Position numbers and translations under genes: made by a program
Notes under the pieces: model-generated
What the model saw: the letters and a program-made list of their open reading frames with translations, nothing else
Told to the model about the DNA's origin: nothing
Database searches by the model: none
Origin: Channallabes apus
Lineage: Eukaryota; Chordata; Actinopteri; Siluriformes; Clariidae
DNA length: 64,000 nucleotides
Assembly (NCBI GenBank): GCA_030522415.1
Contig: CM060131.1
Coordinates: 3,758,501 to 3,822,500 of the forward strand
Direction of reading: 5' to 3'
Part shown: positions 55,961 through 64,000 of the stretch, in pieces
How the letters are laid out: the number at the start of each line of letters is the position of its first letter
Position numbering within the stretch: position 1 is the first letter of the stretch

Positions 55961-56844
55961 GTATGAAGCCTTTACAGAAGAGTGGTGGTCTTAGCTGCAA
56001 AGGTGTACCGAAATACTGAAGCAATGCTTTCTTTTAACCAAAAAATTATAACTTGGTCATAAATGCATGATAACGCTGGTCTCCCAGCCCAAAAATGATC
56101 ATAAACATATGTCCAAATTTTTCAAAATGGCATTTACGACAACAGTGTAAAGGTTATTAGAGTTGCCATCACAAAGGTATGACCCCAGCCTACCAATTAT
56201 CAGACGACTGCTGTATACTCTGAACTTCTATATGAACACAGCCTTTGATTTTAGTAGCTCTCTCTAGCTGTACCCTACGGCTACACTCAAACAATATTTA
56301 CAGTTACATGAGGGCCCCAGTTTATGCCACTGACAGTACACCTAATAAATTACTGATAAATTTAGTAAGCAACAATTTAAAAGTTGACCAAATTGCTAAA
56401 TTCCCAGTTATAATAATACATATTATTTATAAGCACCTTTCAAGCACCCAAGGAAACTTTACATTAACACACAAGGTAAGAAACTAAAACAAGCATTTAA
56501 TAAAGAATTGAGAATAAAATCATTATGAATGAAATTATAATTAAATATAATTAAATAATTAAATATAGTAAAAAAAAAACTGCAGTAAATAAAATAAAAT
56601 AAAATGAGTCAATCAGTGATTGATAAGTAGAAGTCACATCACTAATATACAGTAAGTAATAAAAAAAATAAAGTTATATAAAACAGGCATTTAAGTTGAT
56701 AAGCTAGTGTCATGATCCTTTCTGTGTCTGCGTCTGGTGCGTGTTCCCGGCATGAATGCAGAGGCGAGCTGACGGTTCAAGTAGTTCTTTTAGTTCTTTT
56801 AGTTCTTTAACAAAGGTAAACACCAAACACAAACGAATCCTACA

Positions 56845-58098
56845 TCAACAAAAGCTAGTTGGAGACGGCGTTGGAGCTTGCACTGAGCTCGACAGCGGCA
56901 TTGGAGCGTGCACTGCGCTCGACGACGGCGTTGGAGCTTGCACTGAGCTCGACAGCGGCGTTGGAGCGTGCACTGCGCTCGACGACGGCTTTGGAGCTGG
57001 CACTGAGCTCGACAGCGGCGTTGGAGCGTGCACTGCGCTCGACGACGGCGTTGGTGCTGGCACTGAGCTCGACATCGGCGTTGGAGCTTGCACTGAGCTC
57101 GACGACGGCGTTGGAGCGTGCACTGCGCTCGACGACGGAGTTGGAGCTTGCACTGAGCTCAACAGCGGCGTTGGAGCGTGCACTGCGCTCGACAGCGGCG
57201 TTGGCTCAACGTCGTCCTCAAAGCCGGGAGGCAGCGGCAGAACGGGTGCCTGGCTCAGCGGCTGCTGACACGCTAGCGCGCTGTCCTCAAAGCCAGGAGG
57301 CGGCGGTAGAGCGGGTGCTTGGTTCAGCGGCTGCTGACACACTAGCGCGCTGTCCTCAAAGCCGGGAGGAGGCGGTAGAGCGGGTGCTTGGTTCAGCGGC
57401 TGCTGACACGCTAGCGCGCTGTCCTCAAAGCCGGGAGGCGGCGGAAGGATGACGCTCCCTAGCTCGCACGGAGTCTGAATGCTGGAAACGCCGTTATCCT
57501 CTTCGTGCCAACACGGCGCGCAGTATTCCTCCGCGACAGGTTCAGGCAGTGGCCGGTGGAGGAGTGCATCGTCCAGATCCGGGAGGGGAATCGCTTCCGG
57601 GACTACAGGCTGGTTCTCCCGAACCTGGACGAACTGCAGTTGGAGCTGCAGCACCTGTTCGCGCAGGTCACGAATGCACTCCTCGTTGCGCTCTGCCCAC
57701 TGCCTGTAGAAATCTTCCGTCTCTCCCTCGGCCGCTACACCTCTCGGCGGTGTGCACCGGATGGCGAGCCCGCAGCCTTCCCAGCTCTGCTGCGCCATCC
57801 TCTCCCTCTGTGTCGCTTTCTCCTCCTGCCTTTCCGCCTCCTCGGCGTACCTGCAGTTCTCCCAGCTTTGCCAGAACTCTGTCTCGCCGTGCTCCTCGCT
57901 GTCCTCTAGCAAACCCTCCTGCTCCATCAGCAAGCTGTACTCCCAGCTGCGATACATCAGCTCTTCGTCGTCCTCCAGTCCGCTGTAACTCCAGCCGCCA
58001 CGCCTCTCTTCCTCGCTGTCCTCCAGCCAGTTCGTCAGCTCGGGCGAGATGGTATCCGCGCCCCCCCCAAAATAATCCAGGGGGAAATCCTCCGCCAT
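56845..58098 (-). CDS. proline-rich repeat protein of LTR element B
   Basis: I choose the ATG at 58098: it is the first after the primer site, 12 nt from it, and matches the start in copy A (MAED). The frame itself is open from 58221. The 417-residue product has an acidic, Trp/Glu-rich N-terminus (~1-110, with SWEYSLLMEQEGLLEDSEEH) and a predicted coiled coil at ~135-165 (RDLREQVLQLQLQFVQVREN). Four units of the PPPPGFEDSALACQQPLNQ type follow (69-bp DNA repeat), then some fifteen decapeptides alternating AVHAPTPLSS and SVQAPTPSSS. It ends in truncated LTR sequence. No capsid, zinc knuckle, protease or polymerase is visible. Function unknown; it could be a Gag substitute or a captured host sequence. 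Confidence 0.72.
   Translation of the reverse strand: MAEDFPLDYFGGGADTISPELTNWLEDSEEERRGGWSYSGLEDDEELMYRSWEYSLLMEQEGLLEDSEEHGETEFWQSWENCRYAEEAERQEEKATQRERMAQQSWEGCGLAIRCTPPRGVAAEGETEDFYRQWAERNEECIRDLREQVLQLQLQFVQVRENQPVVPEAIPLPDLDDALLHRPLPEPVAEEYCAPCWHEEDNGVSSIQTPCELGSVILPPPPGFEDSALACQQPLNQAPALPPPPGFEDSALVCQQPLNQAPALPPPPGFEDSALACQQPLSQAPVLPLPPGFEDDVEPTPLSSAVHAPTPLLSSVQAPTPSSSAVHAPTPSSSSVQAPTPMSSSVPAPTPSSSAVHAPTPLSSSVPAPKPSSSAVHAPTPLSSSVQAPTPSSSAVHAPMPLSSSVQAPTPSPTSFC
56866..57205. repeat. 30-bp minisatellite in element B
   Basis: Two alternating 30-bp variants (GGCGTTGGAGCTTGCACTGA.. and GGCGTTGGAGCGTGCACTGC..), eleven or so units, all in frame. Confidence 0.92.
57206..57445. repeat. 69-bp tandem repeat in element B
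   Basis: Four units containing GCTGCTGACACGCTAGCGCG and CTGTCCTCAAAGCCGGGAGG, encoding a 23-residue repeat. Confidence 0.9.
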
Positions 58099-58110
58099 GC
58101 CACTTGTACG

Positions 58111-58121
58111 GTCTAGCTTTC
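58111..58121 (-). promoter_or_regulatory. self-complementary primer-binding site, copy B
   Basis: On the - strand one G after the LTR comes AAAGCTAGAC. GTCTAGCTTT, its exact reverse complement, lies at 58268-58259, 31 nt after the start of TATAAATA (58299-58292). Confidence 0.75.
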
Positions 58122-58258
58122 TATCATGATCCTTTCTGTGTCTGCGTCTGGTCCGTGTTCGCGGCATGAATGCGGAGGCGAGCTGACGGTTCAAGTAGTT
58201 CTTTTTATTAAACATAAACAAAGGTAAACACCAAACACAAACGAATCCTACACCAACA

Positions 58259-58299
58259 AAAGCTAGACGCCTGGCTGGTGTTCAGCCAGGCTATTTATA
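58259..58299 (-). promoter_or_regulatory. LTR promoter and self-primer, copy B
   Basis: TATAAATA at 58299-58292, then about 30 nt including the short palindrome GCCTGGCTG...CAGCCAGGC, then GTCTAGCTTTTG, the inferred RNA start. Confidence 0.7.
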
Positions 58300-59200
58300 A
58301 TGAAACATAATTACAACATAATTGGCTTTCCTCAGTTCAGGTGAGCTTCTTACGTCACCTGACCGAGGTGCAAACTGGGAACTGAAGTCATAATTGAACG
58401 TAAAACAAACTACAAACACAAACCAAAAACGGGCGTTAGGCGCCCTCTAGGGGTTAATCGTCACAGCTAGTTTAGCAAGAGGAGTCTTGGCAGCTGCTTT
58501 AAACTCACAGATTGAGTTATAGTTTCAAATATTAAGAGGAAGTTTATTCCAGATCCTTTGTGACACCTTAGAGAATTCCATTTACTGTAAGATGGTACTG
58601 ATAGAGGGCCAGCCAAGGCAGATAGCTACTGTATGATCATGCAGTGGCATATGCTTTGATCAGATCAGCCGGGTACCCTGGAGCAAAGTTATATACTGTA
58701 TGTCAGTAAAAGAATTTTAAAATGAGCACATTAAGATACCAGAAGCCAGTGGAGCTGACTTAACAGTGGTGTGAAATGTTCAGAAGTCTGAATAAAATTT
58801 AACTGCTATGCTGTAAATGCTTGTTGTGAATTCTAAATAAAATAGAGTTACAGTCGGTGCAAGATGTAACAAGATTTTTAACTAACAGAAAACAATGTAA
58901 CCTTGCAATGTTACACAGATGACAAAATACTTAGTACGATACGGTTAGTATTAATGCTCATAATGTGAGCATTAAAAGACAGGGTGCTGTCTAGAATTAT
59001 TAAGGCTCTTAATTTGTGTTGAACAGTGCAATGACACAGCCATATGCTAAGCAAGTAATTACTTATCTCAGACAGTACTGATTTAGATCTTACAACCAGC
59101 ATCTCTGACTTATTAGCATTTAATTTGAGAGATTTTTCCACATCCAGGTGGTGATGTTCTGGAGACAGGCAGTAAGGATCAATATCAGGGGAGGGGAAAT

Positions 59201-59624
59201 CAATCAAATAAATATGTGCAAGTGACATTATAAAGTAGAAATTTGTACAGATGTGTAGTAATGTAATTAGTACTGTAACAATAATAATGGCATATGTTTT
59301 GGTGGCTGTTACGTGCAGGTGTATGTGTGTGTGTGTGTGTGTGTAGTGCACGTATGTGGCGGCGCGTGCGCGATCTCTGCCCCCTTTCTGTCTCTCTCGC
59401 TCTCCTTCTCACAGGAAGCCCCGCCCCGATGGAACGTGCCGTGACGTGCGGCGCGATTGGCTGGCCGTAGGTCTGCGCGTCCTTTTTAAGCTGGCGGGTG
59501 AAAGCAGGAAGTGCGCGACTTACAGTATGCCTTGTGTGTGACTTCCGTGCTCGTTGATTGATTGGTGGACTGTGATTGTGTGACTGTGTGGTTGTTGGAT
59601 TGTGTGATTGTTATGACCATGGCC
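59201..59624. other. GC-rich unassigned segment
   Basis: 59340-59530 is GC-rich (GGCGGCGCGTGCGCGATCTC, CTTTTTAAGCTGGCGGG) and could be an LTR or promoter piece. No ends or exon could be fixed. Confidence 0.35.
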
Positions 59625-60110
59625 CTAATTGTCCATATGCAAAAATGTTTATGTCCAACAGGAAGAGAGCAGTGCAAATGGGTTGAGCAGTTGAGGTAGT
59701 TGTGTTGCAAGGGGTTGTAATATGTAAATATAATATTTGTCTGGGGTGTTTGATCAGGCCGAATAGCCTGCAGGAAGAAGCTTCTCCTCTTTCTCTCTGT
59801 TTTGGACTTCAAAGTGCTTTCTTGATCATACCAGAGATATGTCCAATGTTGTGGTGGCTGAGGCCCTTTAATATTTTCCTGGCCTTGGTCCAGCACCACT
59901 TGCTGTAGGCAGAGTGCAGGTCAGGGGGCTCAGTGCGGATGATGGACTTAGTTGATTGTAGAGCATATCTGTTCTGCATGGTTCTGTTCCCAAACCAGGT
60001 TGTGATTTTTTCCGATAGAATGCTTTCGGTGGTGCAGTTGTAAAAGATTATTATCACCTTGGAGAGTAGTTTAAAGTCCTTCAAGCTTCTAAGGTGGTAG
60101 AGATATGACC

Positions 60111-62130
60111 AGAGGTGGAGAAAGTAGACAGGGCCCGGTTTCTCGATAACGCACACTATTCGCGCGCTAAGAAGTCTCTTAAGATATATCTTACGTTAAG
60201 TGATAACTTTTCTAAGTGTTTCTCGAACTGTCTCTTAGGAGTCTTCTTAAGTCGCTGCCTCTTACGTCCGACGTTACAAGGCGCTGTCTACAGTGAAGGT
60301 CCTGAATTAGCTGACATCGGTTGCTCAGGAATCGATTTTTGACTCCTTCTCCATGACAGTGTTAAGAAAGACGGCACTTTCTATGCAAATTAAACATTGC
60401 ACTAAATTATTTTAATAGCGTTTATTTCGACATGGGTTAACTTAACAATAACATGCCATAATAGACAAATATATAAATTAAATCACCAAACTGTCGCCAA
60501 TATTTTCATGTAAACTGTAGTGGCGGTGAAACGAACCGGGTGTATAATCATAGTTGATGGACAAACTGATAAAACTCTTCACCAGCTTCAGAAACAACGT
60601 GAAGTATGTCAGTTGTTGGGGTTGTATAGCGCACTATGGAATGAATATGATGAGATGACAGAGTGGAGGTTTAATCCCCCTATACTGTATCTCACCTACT
60701 GTACGCGGGGCCGTAAGTGCGGTTCATCATGATTCAGCGCGAGTTTTGGTGTCATGGTTACGTTTCCATCTTACCACGCAAAAAAATTAGACATGTTCAA
60801 CATGCGGAAGCTCGCGGACCTTGCGGATCTTTTTGGACCGTCGGGCGGTCACTCGAGGTGGATCACGGTGCCTAATACCCCTATTTCACCTGTGTGGCCT
60901 GACTCATCTCTGTGAGCTGCCGCGATTGCCCGCGACGTTTCTTTAACATTCCGCGTTCTGCAAGGTCTGCAAGTTTCCGCGGGGACTAGCAAAAAATTAA
61001 ACGTTTAATTTTTCACGCGGAAATCACAGCGGAATCAAACGGAATCACAGCGCAAAGACTCGGGGTGAATCATGATGAACCCTACTTACGACCACTGCGC
61101 GAGCCCGCGCAGGTGAGATAGGGGTATAACACCGCATCTCACAGCGAGTCAAACCGCATAAGTGAATAGGGGTATTAAACATTACAATCACTCAGAAAAA
61201 TGAATGGATGCGGGGTTAGAAACTCCCAAGGTTTTCTCATTTAACTAAATCAAATTTCATAAAAATAAAACGTCCATAAAGAAAAGCCCATAAAGTTATG
61301 GATAATGGCTAATGATCAATAAAACCTATTTTAAACAAAAAGCAGGGAGCAGCTGGACATCGGGACGTAGAGCATAAGTACGACGCGTTGGCCTGGCACG
61401 CGCATGTCTGAGCAGGTCAAGAAGCTCCATAATCTGTTGCCTTGGAAGGCAAAACTTTTTTCTTTTTTTTAAATAACGACCACGGGGAAAATATGAAAAG
61501 GGCTGAAGTGTTGTCTAAAGGAAAAATGTAAATGACCCACACAGCTCCGCGGACGGCGCCGTCTTCAGTTTAACACAACAACATGCTGTATCACTGCCAA
61601 ATTGTTCGCCCCCTGTTTAATATTAAAAGTGATTGCCAATTTTAATGCATTAGTCACATTATGGAATAGACTAATTAAAAGTCACTCTATTAGTTCTGAT
61701 ACCAAATAAAATAACATTCTTAAACAGGTCTACAGTATATTCCATCATTAATACGACTTTGATAACGTGCCATAATGTGCTTCCATACACCGCTGATTTA
61801 TAAAGACTGCTGCTCAGTGGCGGCGACTAGCGTCTTGAGCTGAAACTACGCTAAGAATGAGTTAAGGTTGGTCCAGACCAACCTTACGAACGTGTGACTT
61901 AGGTAAGAGATACTTAGCGTAAGAACGTCCATAACGTTAAGAGAGAGGTTAAGGTACAACTTAAGAACTACTTAGCGATACGAAGCTTTCGAGAAACCGG
62001 GCCCAAATCCTTTATTTGAGTAAAAGTAGAGGGCAAATATTACTCAAGTATGAGTAGAGTTTCTCCATTTACTTGTGTACTTAAGTAAAGTACAAAAGTA
62101 TTCTCTCTGTTTCCTGTTTGTGAACATGAT
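60111..62130. mobile_element. hAT-type remnant interrupted by a TIR element
   Basis: CAGAGGTGGAGAAAGTAGACA at 60111-60130, resumed at 62005 by AAATCCTTTATTTGAGTAAA and further ACTTAAGTAAAGTAC motifs, fits a CAGAGGTGG-type hAT. Confidence 0.65.
60131..62004. mobile_element. DNA element with GGGCCCGGTTTCTCGA ends (ISL2EU/Harbinger-like)
   Basis: Perfect 16-bp inverted termini lie at 60131-60146 and 61989-62004, with weaker similarity further in. No transposase frame is visible in 1874 bp. The interior has several foldbacks (60673-60735 against 61067-61132; 60870-60930 against 61135-61178; a 10-bp-arm palindrome at 61864-61885). Class assignment is from the terminal motif only, and the target duplication is unclear. 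Confidence 0.7.
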
Positions 62131-63034
62131 GTTTTTGTCACTGATAGCAAACAGCTTTCAAACATCTGTTGTGTTTAATAGGTGTGTCTTGAAGGAAAGG
62201 CAAGTCACACAGTTATGCAATAGTAGTTAGCAAGTATCTACTCCGTCCTTAGATCCCTTTCCTTTCCCCGGTTTCCTTAATAAAAAAACCCTTGTCCATA
62301 AAACCTCACCTCTTATTTGTGTGTCTGTGTTGTTACCTGAGCAAAAGATCTTACATGTACAATATTTAAGTTACCTGGACACAACCATAACAGGTTTCTT
62401 GGGACAGGACGATAAACTGTTTAAAGCATGTAGGAATTACCTATTGGGACAAAGAGAGGTTGAATATCTTTGTGAAAGCAGGTGCTAGCTGGTGAATGTA
62501 GGCTCTGAGGACCTGACCTGAGATGCCAACTGGTCCTGCTTCTTTCTTGGTGTTCACCCTCCTGAAGACTGTCCTCACATCATGCTCTGAGATGATTAAC
62601 ATGCTTCCTGTGTTGGCATTCTTCATCTGGCTGCTGGCTTTAGCACAGCTAGCTCTGGTAGCATCACTAGCACCATTAGCATTGTTAATTGCAGTCATGA
62701 AGAAAGCATAGAAGGTGTTCAGTTCATCCACCAGAGACATGTCCTAATTCATCTTTCTGGATGTTGGTGTTTTATAGTCCATTATCATCCTTATTCCTTG
62801 GAGGCTTCTCGAGGCATTCTGATGGAATGGTGACCCTAGTTTTCTCCTGTAGTGCTGCTTTGCCTCCCTCGCCACTCTGCAAACATTGTATGACACAGCA
62901 TCATACATTTGCATTTTCCCAGAGGCAAGTTCTGCATGGAAGGAGCAGTGTGAAATCTTAGAGCATCACAGATGCTTTTGTCTTCTGGTAGGGAAATCTT
63001 CTAATAGTATTTTTGGAAGGTATATCCACAAATG

Positions 63035-63300
63035 TGTAAGGGTCTGCCCCTAGAGGGCACTGGGGCTGAGTTTTGTCTTTTGTAGTTTTGTGTTAGAAGA
63101 CCCAGTTTCCCAGAAGGCACCTCGGTCAGGTGATGAAGTTTCACCTGTGCCAAGGTGGATCATTAGTGCTCTTATAAAAAGCTGTTAGCTCTGGGGAACT
63201 GGGTCGAGCATTAATATTGTCTAGTGGGTTTTTGTTTTGTTTTATTTGAATACCGTTTGTTTATGCTGGCTGTGTAGGTTTGTTTTGCTGTGTTAAAAGT
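63035..63300 (+). mobile_element. LTR fragment related to element A/B family
   Basis: Starts TGTAAGGGTCTGCCCCTAGA, has CACCTCGGTCAGGTGATG and TATAAAA near 63174, then GGGTCGAGCATTA. The 3' limit is unclear. Confidence 0.6.
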
Positions 63301-63544
63301 GATTATGTGTATCTGTGATTTTGCCTAGTGTTTATGTGAGTATGAAGAACGTGGTTCTTATTCTTGTGTTTCCGGTCATTCTAGTTGGTTTAGTCTGTTT
63401 GTACTTGGTGTCCTTCCCTCTGGTTAATCTAAGTGTAAAACCTGTACATGTGTGTGTCTGATGTGCTTAGGTGTATGTGTGTGTGAGGTGCTTACTGTAG
63501 GTAAGAGTGTGGGTATAATGGGTATAAGAGTGTGTGTATGACGT

Positions 63545-64000
63545 ATGATGATTCAAATAGCATGGAAGGAGAGCATCCAGAAATATAGAAAAGCTCTTAG
63601 TGTAGCTAGATCAACATCTCTCTCCACTCTTGTAGAAAATAACAAAAATAATCCTACTGTAGATTTTTATTTAATACCGTAGCCAAATTAACTAGAAATA
63701 AGACCACTGCAGAAATCTCCACAACAACATCGTGCAATAGTGAGGACTTCATGAACTTTTTTAATAATAAAATTATAAATATAAGGGATAAAATTGAGGC
63801 TTCAAAACCGGACAATGCAATTTATGCAGCTGTTAAACTAACTATGTCAGATCAGAATCTAGAATACTTTACTCCCCTTGAAGAGAATGAACTAATTTCA
63901 CTCATCTCTTCAAATTCATCAACCTGTATATTAGATCCTATACCGACACATTTTCTTAAACAGATAGTACCAGTTATAACAGAACCCCTGTTGAGAATAA
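63545..64000 (+). pseudogene. L2/Rex1-like LINE, start of RT, runs off window
   Basis: The + strand pieces KYRKALSVARSTSLSTLVEN and, after frame changes, DKIEASKPDNAIYAAVKLTM and SSTCILDPIPTHFLKQI belong to the region before and at the start of a CR1/L2-group reverse transcriptase. The 3' part lies outside the window. Confidence 0.72.

Larger units (their letters stand above)
56708..58465 (-). mobile_element. non-autonomous LTR retrotransposon, copy B
   Basis: TGTCATGATCC at 56708 to TCGTCACA at 58465 with perfect 5-bp duplication GCTAG (56703-56707, 58466-58470). The 5' LTR on the - strand is complete (58122-58465). The 3' LTR keeps only 56708-56861, so U3 and the end of the internal region are absent. 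The interior is one open - strand frame. Same family as 12608-14869. Confidence 0.92.
56395..59200 (-). mobile_element. LINE remnant (3' region and RT scraps), split by element B
   Basis: On the - strand 59190-58910 keeps HHLDVEKSLKLNANKSEMLV and LDSTLSFNAHI, a LINE reverse-transcriptase end. The 3' untranslated region continues to 56395 (GAAAGGTGCTTATAAATAAT). Element B with its GCTAG duplication lies inside it. Confidence 0.55.
59625..62990 (-). pseudogene. LINE reverse transcriptase in two parts
   Basis: On the - strand 62740-62441 reads AGPVGISGQVLRAYIHQLAP and TKIFNLSLSQ (RT start). After a large insertion, 60110-59760 reads FYNCTTESILSEKITTWFGN and KARKILKGLSHHN, the RT C-terminal part, followed by a 3' end. 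Stops and frame shifts are present, so it is dead. Clade not fixed. Confidence 0.75.

Overview
The window looks like non-coding-rich DNA from a teleost fish. It carries many Tc1/mariner copies, hAT elements with CAGAGGTGG ends, tRNA-headed SINEs, RTE and L2/Rex1-like LINEs and a chromodomain Ty3/gypsy element. An ostariophysan such as a catfish would fit, but that is inference from repeat style only. No species can be named from the sequence alone.

The only host gene recognised with confidence is trehalase (TREH). Its last five coding exons run on the + strand from 1663 to 9838. The family signature QWDxPNAWPP, the GGGGEYxxQ/GFGWTNGV block and a hydrophobic, GPI-signal-like C-terminus are all visible. 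One TREH intron holds a nearly full-length RTE LINE (2015-4965) and a broken Tc1 element (5455-7030). On the - strand there are three exon candidates with good splice signals. One is a 135-bp terminal exon (46678-46812) encoding a short tail with two ITIM motifs. Another is a 237-bp terminal exon (32214-32450), and the third is an internal exon (54398-54499). I cannot name their genes.

Most of the rest is mobile DNA, much of it nested. At 10.8-12.4 kb there is a decayed hAT transposase of the GTF2IRD2/ZBED type. At 12608-14869 and 56708-58465 there are two copies of a small LTR element. Both have perfect 5-bp target duplications and no reverse transcriptase, and their single - strand ORF is proline-rich and repetitive. 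At 19.0-22.4 kb an L2-like LINE has been split by a second LINE, itself split by a mariner-type MITE. At 24471-26209 a Tc1-like element is split by a LINE 3' end. At 33.2-34.4 kb a hAT MITE with an 8-bp duplication sits in a dead Tc1. At 35622-41476 there is an apparently intact chromovirus with seemingly identical 784-bp LTRs and open gag and pol, inserted in the end of another Tc1. At 59.6-63 kb a LINE is split by a hAT remnant that holds a 1.87-kb GGGCCCGGTTTCTCGA-ended element with several foldbacks.

The strongest connection is between the intact chromovirus and the two small LTR elements. In both families the bases one nucleotide beyond the 5' LTR (11 nt and 10 nt) are exactly complementary to an LTR site about 30 nt downstream of a TATA box, where the RNA should start. 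This is the self-priming layout known from Tf1 and sushi-type elements. It suggests the small elements are non-autonomous relatives mobilised by such chromoviruses while carrying an undescribed protein.
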